DNA of 34,493 bases, from positions 8,602 through 43,094 of the forward strand of contig DBDJ01000072.1 in assembly GCA_002293525.1 (NCBI GenBank), read 5' to 3'. The notes under the pieces were generated by a model that was not told the DNA's origin, made no database searches, and was given only the letters and a program-made list of their open reading frames with translations. Of the stretch, positions 1 through 10,474 are shown piece after piece. This DNA is from Lachnospiraceae bacterium UBA935 (lineage in GTDB: Bacteria; Bacillota; Clostridia; Lachnospirales; Lachnospiraceae). The position numbers and the translations under genes were made by a program. The stretch's first letter is position 1; each line of letters starts with the position of its first letter.

Positions 1-36
1 TACGCTACACTCACTAAAGTAAACTACTGAAGTATA

Positions 37-294
37 CTAATCGTCTTCCTCGCCGTCTTCGGCGTCTTTTTCGATGACTTCCCCTTCGTTTTCACTGGCG
101 ATTTTCTCGTTCTGGCGGTCGAATCTGTCCAGCATCTTGGCAATCAGGAATCCGAAGATAAAAAATACTACTAATACTAATATAAGTATTCCCAACATCT
201 CTCTTAGTTCATACTTATAAATAAACATAACAATACTGACAGCCGCCCCTGCTGTAAGCATCAGGAACGGTGCCAATAATTTGCGCTTTTTCAT
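37..294 (-). CDS. Small two-helix membrane protein of unknown function
   Basis: This 85-residue protein is not one I can name. It has two strongly hydrophobic stretches, at about residues 7-27 and 32-55, consistent with a membrane hairpin. A short basic segment follows, then a very acidic C-terminal tail (ending GEEDD) that is probably cytoplasmic. Its ATG overlaps the cheD stop codon in an ATGA arrangement, so it is translationally coupled to the chemotaxis genes and belongs to the same operon. The position next to cheD suggests a motility-related role, but nothing in the sequence gives a biochemical function. The reading frame is complete and ends at a TAG near the window edge. Confidence 0.75.
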   Translation of the reverse strand: MKKRKLLAPFLMLTAGAAVSIVMFIYKYELREMLGILILVLVVFFIFGFLIAKMLDRFDRQNEKIASENEGEVIEKDAEDGEEDD

Positions 295-776
295 ATCTTC
301 CTTTCCGGTTTTCCGACCGCTCTGATAACGAAGTCGCCGGTCGCCGGATGGAAAATAACGGTACGCCCATAATTTAATCCTGTATCTTCTGCCAAAATAG
401 GAATCCTCATTTCCTGAAGCTTTTTCTTGCAGGCTTCGGCATTTCTTTCCCCGATCCGGACCATGTCCGATTTGCTCTGGAATGAAAACATCTGTGCTCC
501 GCCGGCTATCTTAGCGACAAGACGGTTCCTGGATCCCCCCCGGGCCACTATCTGCCTGACTAATTCAACGATTCCCGTATCGGCAAACTTGGGGATGTTG
601 GAATTGTTCTTAATGGCCTGGCTGTCCGGCAGCATGACATGAGCCAAGCCCCCGATTCCTGTCTGCGGATCTCGAATTGCAACACCGACGCAGGACCCCA
701 GTCCCTGGGTGGTAATCGTGTCAGGCGCGACACAAATCTTCAAATCAGCCATTCCGACCTTTATCATTTCACTCAT
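291..776 (-). CDS. cheD: CheD, receptor glutamine deamidase
   Basis: CheD (161 aa) deamidates glutamines on methyl-accepting chemotaxis receptors and in Gram-positives binds CheC. The family's catalytic cysteine and histidine are visible in GLGSCVG (Cys29) and GLAHVMLPDS (His46), and the length is normal. The start is supported by a GAGGGAG ribosome binding site just upstream. It lies directly after cheC, its known partner, with a 29-nt gap, and its stop codon overlaps the next small gene. Together with CheC and CheY it would form the CheC/CheD/CheY-P adaptation loop known from Bacillus and Thermotoga. Confidence 0.95.
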   Translation of the reverse strand: MSEMIKVGMADLKICVAPDTITTQGLGSCVGVAIRDPQTGIGGLAHVMLPDSQAIKNNSNIPKFADTGIVELVRQIVARGGSRNRLVAKIAGGAQMFSFQSKSDMVRIGERNAEACKKKLQEMRIPILAEDTGLNYGRTVIFHPATGDFVIRAVGKPERKI

Positions 777-805
777 TTATTCAGCTCCCTCTTATTTGTA
801 TTTAA

Positions 806-1429
806 TTAAAAGCTAATCCCCAGGGATGCTAAAATTTTGCTATAAGAGTCCAGATCAGGAAGCAAAATAAAATATCCTTCTAAACTCTTTTCATCAATAA
901 ACTGTGTCTGGATCAGCAGTATATGATCGCCAATCGTTCCGAACTGGATAGCCGGGATGCTTAAGATGGCACCGGCCATGTCCACTGCCAGATCCGGTAC
1001 CGACGGATAGATCGTCAGGTTGGTCAGGCTGGACAGGGAATTCAGGTAAGATCCGGCAATGATATTGCCGACCTCCTTCAGGGCGGACAGTTCCATTTCC
1101 GTAAAATCCATGGAATTCTCATCACCCATCCCCGGCATCAGCTTCGTAATCAGATGTTTGGCCGCTTCCTGCTGCAGCAGGAACATGATGCTGCCGGTGA
1201 TATCGCCTTCGACGGCCAGACAGATTCCCGCCATGATCTGTTCTTCGCCCCCCATCATGCTGCCCACTTCCTGAAACTCCAATAACTTGACTTGCGGGAC
1301 TGCCATATCGACTTTGCTTCCTATCATCTGAGCCAATGCTGTTGTGGCATTGCCGGCTCCGATATTGCCTATTTCTTTCAGTACGTCATAATATTCATTT
1401 GACATTGTTTCTAAACTCAGGTCGTTCAT
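806..1429 (-). CDS. cheC: CheC, CheY-P phosphatase
   Basis: CheC (207 aa) belongs to the CheC/CheX/FliY phosphatase family that removes phosphate from CheY. Both copies of the family's helix motif are present: LKEIGNIGAGNATTAL near the N-terminus and LKEVGNIIAGSYLNSL in the middle, each with the Glu and Asn used for catalysis. The start has an AAGGAG site upstream. The CheC-binding partner CheD follows immediately. The 176 nt between this gene and cheW carry inverted repeats described separately. Two active motifs suggest a catalytically competent enzyme rather than a degenerate copy. Confidence 0.95.
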   Translation of the reverse strand: MNDLSLETMSNEYYDVLKEIGNIGAGNATTALAQMIGSKVDMAVPQVKLLEFQEVGSMMGGEEQIMAGICLAVEGDITGSIMFLLQQEAAKHLITKLMPGMGDENSMDFTEMELSALKEVGNIIAGSYLNSLSSLTNLTIYPSVPDLAVDMAGAILSIPAIQFGTIGDHILLIQTQFIDEKSLEGYFILLPDLDSYSKILASLGISF

Positions 1430-1464
1430 AACTGCGCTTCTCCTTATATATCATTCCATGCGAA

Positions 1465-1592
1465 GAACGGCTAAAGCCGTTCCGCAACGAGATTCAGCAA
1501 CTGTCAGGTTCGGTTCTTGTCAAACCATGCAGCTTCTTCTCATAAACGAGATTCAGAAACTGCCACATTCAGGCTTTACGAACCTGACAGTT
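1465..1592. repeat. Inverted and direct repeats in the cheW-cheC gap
   Basis: The gap holds a perfect 14-bp inverted repeat (AACTGTCAGGTTCG at 1499-1512 and its complement at 1579-1592). An 18-bp direct repeat with one mismatch (AACGAGATTCAG-containing copies at 1486-1503 and 1545-1562) lies partly inside it. A separate compact hairpin, GAACGGC-TAAA-GCCGTTC, lies at 1465-1482. No T-run follows on the transcribed strand, so this does not look like a standard terminator. RNA processing or stability between cheW and cheC is possible but is inference. Confidence 0.75.
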
Positions 1593-1605
1593 TCCTCTCT
1601 CGTTT

Positions 1606-2061
1606 TTATACTTCTCTTTCCACGATGACTGAATTCAAGTCCAATAAGGATATAAGACCTCCGTCATACTTGCCAATGCCGACGATATAGTTGATTCTTT
1701 CATCCTTGCCGTCGTAGGATACCTTTTCGATCTGTTCGTTCTGCAAGGTCACCACTTCCTTGACCTGGTCTACGACGATGCCGATCATGCCGTGTACTTC
1801 CAGTTTCAGGATAATGATCCTGGTGTCTTTAGTGATTTCGTCTTCCGGCAGGTCCATCTTCAGCCGGATGCTCATGACCGGTATTACCTCGCCACGCAGG
1901 TTAATGACGCCTTTCAGGTACTCAGGAACCTTGGGCACTCTGGTAATATGCTGCATCCTGACAATATTGTCAATATATTTGATGTCAACGCCGTACTGCT
2001 CTTCTCCTAACTGTATCACAATAAACTGCGTAGTTTCGTGGATCAGGTTTAATTCTTCCAT
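1606..2061 (-). CDS. cheW: CheW, receptor-kinase coupling protein
   Basis: CheW (151 aa) is the SH3-like scaffold that links the kinase CheA to chemoreceptor arrays at the membrane. The single CheW domain spans essentially the whole protein, with the typical FIVIQLGEEQYGVDI opening and the VINLRGEVIPVM core. An AAGGAGG site lies just before the ATG. It follows cheA by 18 nt, so the two are co-transcribed. No response-regulator domain is attached, so this is CheW and not CheV. Confidence 0.95.
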   Translation of the reverse strand: MEELNLIHETTQFIVIQLGEEQYGVDIKYIDNIVRMQHITRVPKVPEYLKGVINLRGEVIPVMSIRLKMDLPEDEITKDTRIIILKLEVHGMIGIVVDQVKEVVTLQNEQIEKVSYDGKDERINYIVGIGKYDGGLISLLDLNSVIVEREV

Positions 2062-2079
2062 TTTCTCGTCCTCCTTCTC

Positions 2080-4167
2080 TTAAATGAGTGCGTTTGCATC
2101 CAGTATCAGCGCTACTTCGCCGTCACCCAAAATGGTTGCGCCGCTGATAAATTTGCATTTGCTGATATATTTGCCTAAGGACTTGATAACGATTTCCTGC
2201 TGTCCCATCAACTCATCGACAATGAGGCCGGCCATTTTGTCACCTTTTTTAACGATGACTACTACCATGTCTTCATTATGCGCTTTTTTGCTTTCAATAT
2301 CAAGTACTTCACTCATACGGATAATCGGGATTACAGTACCACGAAGATTGATTACTTCTTTGGCTTGGACAAACTTGATGTCCTCGGGAGTAATGTCTTC
2401 GATGGTCTGGATACTGCCCAGGGAAATGGCGTATTTCTCGCCTCCCACGGTAACCATCAGGGCCTGGATGATCGCCAGAGTCAGCGGCAGACGGATCGTC
2501 CAGGTACTACCTTCCCCTCTCCGGCTCTTGACTTCCACTTCGCCGCTCAGCGCTTCGATCTTGGACTTGACAACGTCCAGGCCGACGCCGCGTCCCGATA
2601 CGTCAGAAACCTTGGCGGCAGTAGAAAATCCGGCATGGAACAGCAGATCGATGATGTCTTTCTCGGTCATGTTATCGCCCTGGTCGGCGGTGATGATACC
2701 TCTTTCAATCGCCCGTTTCTTCACGGCTTCGGCATCGACGCCGGCTCCGTCGTCACGTACTTCGATCACGACATTATTGCCGTCCTGGAAGGCATCCAGG
2801 AAAATCGAGCCGATTTCCGACTTGCCGGAACGGATCCGGTCGGCCGTTTCTTCCAGCCCATGGTCGGCGGCATTGCGCAGCAGATGCATCAAAGGATCGC
2901 CGATTTCATCCACCACAGTACGGTCAAGCTCGGTTTCTTCACCGGACATGTATAGTTCAATTTTCTTATTCAGTTTCTTGGACAGGTCGCGGATCATCCT
3001 CGGGAATTTGTTCACGACGCTTTCGATGGGAACCATCCGCACCTTCATGACGGATTCGTGTAGGTTGGTCGTCACGCTCTCCAGGTATTCGATCTGTTCA
3101 TTGACGCCGTTGCGCGCATTGGTCTCTTCACTGCTGGAAGCCGACACCAGTGAATTCTTGGCGATGATCAGCTCGCTGACAAGATTCATCAGGACGTCTA
3201 ATTTCTCGATGTCAACCCGGACGGTGCGGTTAACCACCGGCTTGGAAGACTTCCTTTCATTCTGTGAAGAAGAACCCTGACTGCTTTTCTGGGTGCTATT
3301 GTCCAGGGCCAGCACGGTCTCGGAAACCTGCTGATCCATGTCATCTTCTTCCGCATCTTCAACGACTGAGGTGTCAATATCCATAATCCCGCCGCTTACC
3401 TGCTCAATTTCCGATACGTTCTCGGCGGCCGCAATGACTTTATCCAGCGGATATTCCGAGATGACGACTAGATTGAAGGTCTGGTCGAATTTCTCATCTT
3501 CGATATCCTGAGTAGGAGGCTGTGAAACAACGATTTCACCAAGGTCTTCCACGGCCTTAAAGACCAAAAATGCCCTGGCTGCTTTCAACAGGCAGGTCTC
3601 CTGCACCTTAACAGTGAGCCCGTATACATTCCGGCCTTGTTTCTTGGCGACTGCCAATACTCTGCTTTCTGATTCACCTAAATTAATATCCATCCACTTC
3701 TCCTGCTTCTCGGCCTCCGGAGCGGCTTCCTGCTCTGGCTCTGGCGCTCGCGGGCCTGCTGTAGGCGCCTCTGCTTCATCCGGCTTGTTGGCCAGGATAT
3801 CCTGCAGCTGCTTGACTAAATGTTCGTTATCATTGGTTCCTTCATCCGCATTCTTTTGGATATTTTCCAGATATTCTTCCAAGGCATCCAGGCTTTGAAA
3901 CAGGACATCAATCAAATTGCTCTTGACTTTGAGAGTACCGCTGCGGACTTCGGTAAATGCGCTCTCCATCTCATGTGTCAGAGCCTGCATTCTCTTATAG
4001 CCCATAGTCCCGGCCATGCCTTTTAAAGAGTGCGCGGCGCGGAAAATCTCGTTGATGGTATCCATATCCTCAGGCTCCTGCTCGAGATTCAGGATCTGAG
4101 TATTCAGGCTCTGTAAATGTTCCTTCGTTTCATCAAGAAAAATCTCTAAATATTGACTTACATCCAT
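2080..4167 (-). CDS. cheA: CheA, chemotaxis histidine kinase
   Basis: CheA (695 aa) autophosphorylates in response to receptor state and passes phosphate to CheY. Visible domains in order: an N-terminal Hpt/P1 domain with the phosphorylated histidine in AAHSLKGMAG (His46); a P2 response-regulator docking region at about 160-265; an acidic and Ser/Gln-rich linker; the dimerization helices from about 315; the HATPase domain with its N box (LLRNAADHGLE), DDGAGVD and GRGVGLDVV glycine boxes; and a C-terminal CheW-like P5 domain. It starts one base after the cheB stop and is followed closely by cheW. All catalytic boxes look intact. Confidence 0.97.
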   Translation of the reverse strand: MDVSQYLEIFLDETKEHLQSLNTQILNLEQEPEDMDTINEIFRAAHSLKGMAGTMGYKRMQALTHEMESAFTEVRSGTLKVKSNLIDVLFQSLDALEEYLENIQKNADEGTNDNEHLVKQLQDILANKPDEAEAPTAGPRAPEPEQEAAPEAEKQEKWMDINLGESESRVLAVAKKQGRNVYGLTVKVQETCLLKAARAFLVFKAVEDLGEIVVSQPPTQDIEDEKFDQTFNLVVISEYPLDKVIAAAENVSEIEQVSGGIMDIDTSVVEDAEEDDMDQQVSETVLALDNSTQKSSQGSSSQNERKSSKPVVNRTVRVDIEKLDVLMNLVSELIIAKNSLVSASSSEETNARNGVNEQIEYLESVTTNLHESVMKVRMVPIESVVNKFPRMIRDLSKKLNKKIELYMSGEETELDRTVVDEIGDPLMHLLRNAADHGLEETADRIRSGKSEIGSIFLDAFQDGNNVVIEVRDDGAGVDAEAVKKRAIERGIITADQGDNMTEKDIIDLLFHAGFSTAAKVSDVSGRGVGLDVVKSKIEALSGEVEVKSRRGEGSTWTIRLPLTLAIIQALMVTVGGEKYAISLGSIQTIEDITPEDIKFVQAKEVINLRGTVIPIIRMSEVLDIESKKAHNEDMVVVIVKKGDKMAGLIVDELMGQQEIVIKSLGKYISKCKFISGATILGDGEVALILDANALI

Positions 4168-4168
4168 T

Positions 4169-4834
4169 TCATTTTTGCCTCACTTTCATTGTTATTTCAT
4201 TTGCAATCAGGGTAAGGGTCAGTTCCTTGTCAACAATCCCTGCATTCACGGCACTCCGTGGCATTCCATAGACAGCACATGATTCCGCGTTCTGGGCAAT
4301 GACATAGACCTTTTTGCTGCGGATCAGATTGCCGATCCCTTGCGTTCCGTCAGCTCCCATCCCGGTCAGGACCACACAGACCACTTCATTATACATACAT
4401 CCTGCCAGTGACTCGTACATATAATTGGCACAGGGCTTGACACCCTCCCGGTGTTCTTCGTCACTGTACTTAATGACATGTCTTGCGCCCTGTCTCCGTA
4501 TATTCATGTGGACGCCGCCTCTTGACAGATAGACATGGTTTGCTACTACTTCTTCTCCGTCTTTAGCTTCCACCACCTTAAGCTCGCTGATGGAGTCAAG
4601 CCGGTCAGCCAGTGCTGCCGTAAACCCGGCCGGCATATGCTGAACGATGAGTACCGGAACACCCAAATCTTTAGGAAGTGAAGAAATTAATGTCTGAAGT
4701 GCCCTTGGGCCGCCGGTTGAGCTTGCTATCGCAACCAGCTTATTAACATCTTCTTTCATGTTACCTTCTTTCATGTTCGTGATCTGCATTCCTGAAATTG
4801 AGTATAACACAGGCGCGTCTTCACATAAGTGCAT
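4169..4834 (-). CDS. cheB: CheB-type methylesterase domain without receiver domain
   Basis: The protein contains the CheB C-terminal methylesterase/deamidase domain, which removes methyl groups from receptor glutamates. The catalytic triad is visible: the serine in ASSTGGP, the histidine in QHMP and the aspartate in GMGADG. The usual N-terminal receiver domain of about 120 residues is absent: upstream lie only 76 AT-rich bases, then the PilZ gene. At up to 221 aa it is well short of the family's usual roughly 350. The start is uncertain. The first in-frame ATG has no obvious ribosome site; an ATG at 4759 is preceded by AGAAGG and would leave a bare catalytic domain. Its stop almost touches cheA, so operon membership is firm. 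Confidence 0.9.
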   Translation of the reverse strand: MHLCEDAPVLYSISGMQITNMKEGNMKEDVNKLVAIASSTGGPRALQTLISSLPKDLGVPVLIVQHMPAGFTAALADRLDSISELKVVEAKDGEEVVANHVYLSRGGVHMNIRRQGARHVIKYSDEEHREGVKPCANYMYESLAGCMYNEVVCVVLTGMGADGTQGIGNLIRSKKVYVIAQNAESCAVYGMPRSAVNAGIVDKELTLTLIANEITMKVRQK

Positions 4835-4910
4835 AATAACTGTGAGTAAAAATTTGTATAAAACACATAAATTTTTTTGTTTCCTACAAATTCTTTTTTA
4901 TATATATTGA

Positions 4911-5636
4911 CTAATATCCTCTTTCCCTTTTACGGTTTTTTCTTTCCTCTTCAAAAATAAACTTGATGATTTCTTCCCTTTCTTCCGTATCAATGTCCAT
5001 ATACTGGACACGGTGCTCGAATACACCGGGGCGGTTTTCCAGCTCTCTGACACTTAAGACCTTGCCGACCAGATTATATTCTTTATTCTTACCATCAATG
5101 ACCAGATGATACCGGCAGTTGATCAAAACATCCGGTTCGTAAGAATAATTGGAAACAAACCGTAAACCCCCGCCGCTGATATCCACTACCACGCTGCGTT
5201 GCAGTGGCATGCCCGGGATCAGTTCAAGAACACGGTTGTCTAAGGAATCGATTTCTTCTTTTTCCAACGGGCGGGAATTCATTTCCAGGGCACAGCTGAA
5301 GCGATAATACTCCCGCCGCTGGAATTTACGCAGGTTGCTGGTCAGTTCTATCAGCAGCAGATACAAAGAGCTATCCTTATAGCGGTCAATGATCTTGCCG
5401 AAACATTGATATAATCCCTGACTGGTATAAAAATAAAAGTCATATTCCACATCGACCGGAAGCAGGATCAGCTTGGTTTTTTCCAGTGGCATAGTGATTT
5501 CCATCCGGTCTTCTGAAACGATTTCATACACCTGGCTCTGATAGACCTTTTTCTTTTCTGCGGCATTCGCTGACTTCAGCTTTTCCACGACCTGAATCTC
5601 CAGCCTGCTTCCCGGCTGAACGTACTTGGATAACAT
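4911..5636 (-). CDS. PilZ-domain c-di-GMP receptor, YcgR-like flagellar brake
   Basis: This 241-residue protein has an N-terminal beta-rich YcgR-like domain (about 1-105) followed by a PilZ domain. The c-di-GMP-binding signatures are the arginine cluster in RREYYRFSC and the downstream DISGGGLRF, matching the RxxxR and DxSxxG patterns. Such proteins (YcgR, YpfA/DgrA) bind the stator or switch when c-di-GMP rises and slow the motor. A GGGAGG site precedes the ATG. Its place between flhG and cheB in a motility cluster fits that role. The specific partner cannot be told from sequence. Confidence 0.93.
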   Translation of the reverse strand: MLSKYVQPGSRLEIQVVEKLKSANAAEKKKVYQSQVYEIVSEDRMEITMPLEKTKLILLPVDVEYDFYFYTSQGLYQCFGKIIDRYKDSSLYLLLIELTSNLRKFQRREYYRFSCALEMNSRPLEKEEIDSLDNRVLELIPGMPLQRSVVVDISGGGLRFVSNYSYEPDVLINCRYHLVIDGKNKEYNLVGKVLSVRELENRPGVFEHRVQYMDIDTEEREEIIKFIFEEERKNRKRERGY

Positions 5637-5737
5637 AGTTTAACACCTCCCATAAGTAAACACATCCGGCATGCCCTTTTGATATGACGAAAGAACAAAA
5701 TGCCAGATGCGCTGATTATCATATAAAACCGGACGCA

Positions 5738-6625
5738 TCAACCTTGTGGTTTCTTCCCCGTGACAATATGGGAAAAAAATGCGGCCATACCCCTTTTCTT
5801 TAAATTATTATTTTCTTCTTTATTCATCAGTCTTGCGGCAATCATCTCAAATGCCTGGGTTGATTTGGCAGCAGGTGACTGGAGGGAAACCGGCATCTGC
5901 TGCATGACGGCCTTGCTCAGCTGGTTATCCTGAGGTACCGCGCCCAGATAAATAATCGGCAGTTTCAGGTATCGCGAAACCACCGCATTCAGTTTATTGA
6001 ATAAGGTCTGGCCTTCATTCTGGCTCTCCACGCGGTTGGCAATCACCTTAATCTGAGAAGCTTCGGAAAAAAACCGGGGATGCCGGTTAAGAGCCTTCAA
6101 AAGGGAATAGGAATCCGTGATGGACGTCGGCTCAGGCGTCGTGACCAGCAAGATCTCGCCGCTTGCCACTAAAAACTCCAGTACCGCTTCTGAAATCCCA
6201 GCCCCTGTATCCACGATGACGACATCCGCAATCGCATCCAGCTCCGCCAGGTTCTTGATGATATAAATCAAATATTCACGGCTCAGATTCGATAGCCCGG
6301 CAATACCGGAACCGCCGGATATAAATCCCACTTCCATGGGCCCCCAGGTAATGATATCCTTTATATTTTTCCCCTGATATATCAAATCAGATAAATTATG
6401 CTTGGGAACGGCACCAAACATGATTTCTATATTAGCCAACCCGAAATCAGCATCCAGGATAATGACCCGTTGGCCCATCTTGCGGAACTGGATTGCCAGG
6501 TTGATTGCTGTATTGGACTTACCTACCCCGCCTTTCCCGCTGGTTACGGTGATTACCCTGGCCAGCGGCCGATACGGCGCACCATGCGCTTTAATAATAT
6601 TCCTTAACTGTTCTGCCTGATCCAT
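5738..6625 (-). CDS. flhG: FlhG (YlxH), MinD-like ATPase controlling flagellar number
   Basis: FlhG (295 aa) is a MinD/ParA-type ATPase that works with the GTPase FlhF to set flagellar number and position. The N-terminal DQAEQLR motif is the element known in this family to stimulate FlhF. It is followed by a deviant Walker A (SGKGGVGKSN, about 29-38) and ILDADFGLAN with the catalytic aspartates. The C-terminus is basic, possibly helping membrane contact. A GGAG site precedes the ATG. It directly follows flhF, with the repeat-rich gap or possible flhF extension between them. Confidence 0.95.
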   Translation of the reverse strand: MDQAEQLRNIIKAHGAPYRPLARVITVTSGKGGVGKSNTAINLAIQFRKMGQRVIILDADFGLANIEIMFGAVPKHNLSDLIYQGKNIKDIITWGPMEVGFISGGSGIAGLSNLSREYLIYIIKNLAELDAIADVVIVDTGAGISEAVLEFLVASGEILLVTTPEPTSITDSYSLLKALNRHPRFFSEASQIKVIANRVESQNEGQTLFNKLNAVVSRYLKLPIIYLGAVPQDNQLSKAVMQQMPVSLQSPAAKSTQAFEMIAARLMNKEENNNLKKRGMAAFFSHIVTGKKPQG

Positions 6626-6664
6626 TTAGCTCCAATCTGTGCGCTGACTCACACATTTATATCG

Positions 6665-6823
6665 TCAGCCGGGTGAAAACATCTTCACGTCTTGGCTATT
6701 CTTAGCTATTCTTGTCTTAGCTATTCTTATCTTAGCTATTCTTATCTTAGCTATTCTTGTCTTAGCTTTTCTTGTCTTAGCTATTTTTGACTTAGCCGCT
6801 CCGGACGCTACTTTCTCCCCCCC
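6665..6823 (-). other. Possible -1 frame extension of FlhF through 15-bp repeats
   Basis: The last sense codons of flhF contain seven consecutive G (CTG GGG GGG AGA), which fits the X-XXY-YYZ slippery pattern as G-GGG-GGG. In the zero frame a TAG follows two codons later. After a -1 slip, or if the run had eight Gs, the frame stays open for about 50 codons to a TGA at 6665-6667, only 39 nt before flhG. This segment would encode a very basic tail made of K-(T/I)-R-I-A repeats. The open frame is a direct observation. That it is translated is inference; a homopolymer sequencing error or true non-coding repeats are the alternatives. Confidence 0.45.
6695..6796. repeat. 15-bp tandem repeats between flhF and flhG
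   Basis: Six or so imperfect copies of a 15-bp unit, CTTAGCTATTCTTGT on the plus strand, lie between the flhF stop and flhG. Copies differ at one or two positions. Because the unit is a multiple of three, changes in copy number would preserve the reading frame of the possible FlhF extension. On the transcribed strand the array is A-rich and shows no stable hairpin. Confidence 0.9.
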
Positions 6824-8135
6824 AGCAATTGCTTCACTGTCTTTTGTGGATTAAATTCCTCAATATCATCAGGTACATTCTGGCCGCATGTCATATAAGA
6901 CAGCGATGCCCCGGTATATAACTTCAGATTCAGCAAATTCCCCAAAGTAGTCGTCTCATCCAATTTGGTAAAAATCAGTTTATACTCGGTCATTTCCGAG
7001 TATGTATCGGCTATGCTTACCAGATCCCGATATTTCGTGGTCGCACTCAAGACCAAAAAAACCTCTTTTTCCACCAGTCCGTCCACCGAATGGATAAAGT
7101 TGTTCATGTTTTCCCGCTGAGTTTCATTTTGATGGGAATGCCCGGCCGTATCGACAAGCACAAAATCATAGTCCTTAAAGTCGGTCATGGCCTGCTCTAT
7201 TTCCTCTTTGGTATAAATGACCCGGAAGGGCACTTCCAGGATATTGGCATAGGTCCGCAGCTGCTCCGCCGCGGCGATCCGGTAGGTATCCGCCGTCAGG
7301 AGGGCGACCTTCTTACGCTCCTCCACGCTGAATCTGGAGGCAATCTTGGCTATTGTCGTGGTTTTCCCGACACCGGTGGGGCCAATGAAAAAAACTACCT
7401 TAGTACCATTTTCAGCCGGCTGGATAACCGCCGGCTTACCGAATTTTAAGATCATTTTCTGATAGATATTGGATAACGCATAATCAAAGGGCATATTCGG
7501 CTTATTGTTCTTTTCAAGTTCATCAATGATCTGGTTGGCGTATTTTTCATTTACTTCATTATCGATCATCGTATTATATAGCAGGCGCATAAAAACATAC
7601 ATCTCGTTGTGGCCTTCTTTTTCTTCCGGATCTTCTTTTTCCTCTTCCGGTTTCTGAAGCTGCTGCTCTAAAAGGGAATGCAGGCTGTCAAGCTTTTCCT
7701 CCAGGGCCACATTCGCCGTTACGACCTGATCCGGCATCAGGTGATTCTGCTGGATATTCATCATCTTGTTATTCTGGCTATTCAGCATCTGGTTCTGCTG
7801 ATGATTCACCTGCTTCTGATTCTTCTGCTGATGGCTCAGCGCAGGGTCATTGGCTGCCTTGTCATCTACAAGGATATCCAGTTTTTTCGCGGCCGGTGCC
7901 GGTTTCGCTGCTGACTGAAGATTCGTCCGCTCTTCTTTGCGGATACTGCCGTTGCCGTAACGCTCATTCTCATCTTCCAAAGCAACGGTGACCTCTACGG
8001 TCTGTGCGCTTAAGAAGCTGAACACGCCTTTTTTCTTGACATTGCGGACATTCATCACAACGACATTGTTACCCAGTTCTTTTTTGGCAGTGTCAACCGC
8101 TTCCGCTTCCGTTTTGCCTTGAAATTTCTTAATAA

Positions 8136-8139
<4 letters not shown>
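6808..8139 (-). CDS. flhF: FlhF, SRP-type GTPase for flagellar placement
   Basis: FlhF (443 aa) is the third SRP-family GTPase, acting with FlhG to place the flagellum. The N-terminal B domain (about 1-55) is followed by a long low-complexity Gln/Asn/Met-rich linker (about 100-135), then N and G domains. G1 GPTGVGKT is at 253-260, DTYR near 284 and DTAG near 330. The zero-frame C-terminus (QLLGGRK) ends at the point expected for the family. Its ATG overlaps the flhA stop as ATGA. The 3' end carries the G7 run discussed as a possible frameshift site. Confidence 0.96.
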
Positions 8140-10169
<2,030 letters not shown>

Positions 10170-10387
10170 TGACTTTTTCCTCCTTTCGGTATTGTATGAG
10201 CTGTATTCTGCTATTCTGCAATAGTATTATTTTATCACACTTTGTCGGAGAATTCTACAACGTGAATGCACTTTTGTGCTAAGTGCTGTATTACGGTTTG
10301 TTACTGGATATAGTATAACATATTTTATTCAGCACTGCATGTAGTATTTTTTGTCATTTTTGCTTTTTATTTGCCAAAAAAATGGTA

Positions 10388-10474
10388 TGTTCTGGTTTAC
10401 TTTGGCGCTAGTTCGAGGTGTGTGTTCTGGTTTAGTTTGGCGCTAGTTCGAGGTGTGTGTTCTGGTTTAGTTTG
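10388..10474. repeat. 35-bp direct repeat, about 2.5 copies
   Basis: Two full copies (10388-10422, 10423-10457) begin TGTTCTGGTTTA and contain GGCGCTAGTTCGAGG. They differ at one base and are followed by a 17-bp partial third copy that runs straight into the first palindromic element. There are no spacers between copies, so this is a tandem duplication, not a CRISPR array. Confidence 0.92.

Noticed and set aside
1465..1482. Hairpin considered as a terminator after cheW
   Set aside because: The stem is short and no T-run follows on the transcribed strand, so it is listed only as a repeat/hairpin.
2084..3280. Long plus-strand open frame of 398 codons opposite cheA
   Set aside because: It lies wholly antisense to the well-supported cheA, is rich in Ser/Arg/Thr as expected from complementing a real gene, and has no recognisable domain.
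10180..10260. Possible sigma-A promoter for flhA
   Set aside because: Candidate -35/-10 pairs had poor spacing (19-20 bases) or weak matches, so none could be supported.
10388..10474. 35-bp repeats considered as a CRISPR array
   Set aside because: The copies are directly adjacent with no spacers, there are only about 2.5, and no cas genes are present.
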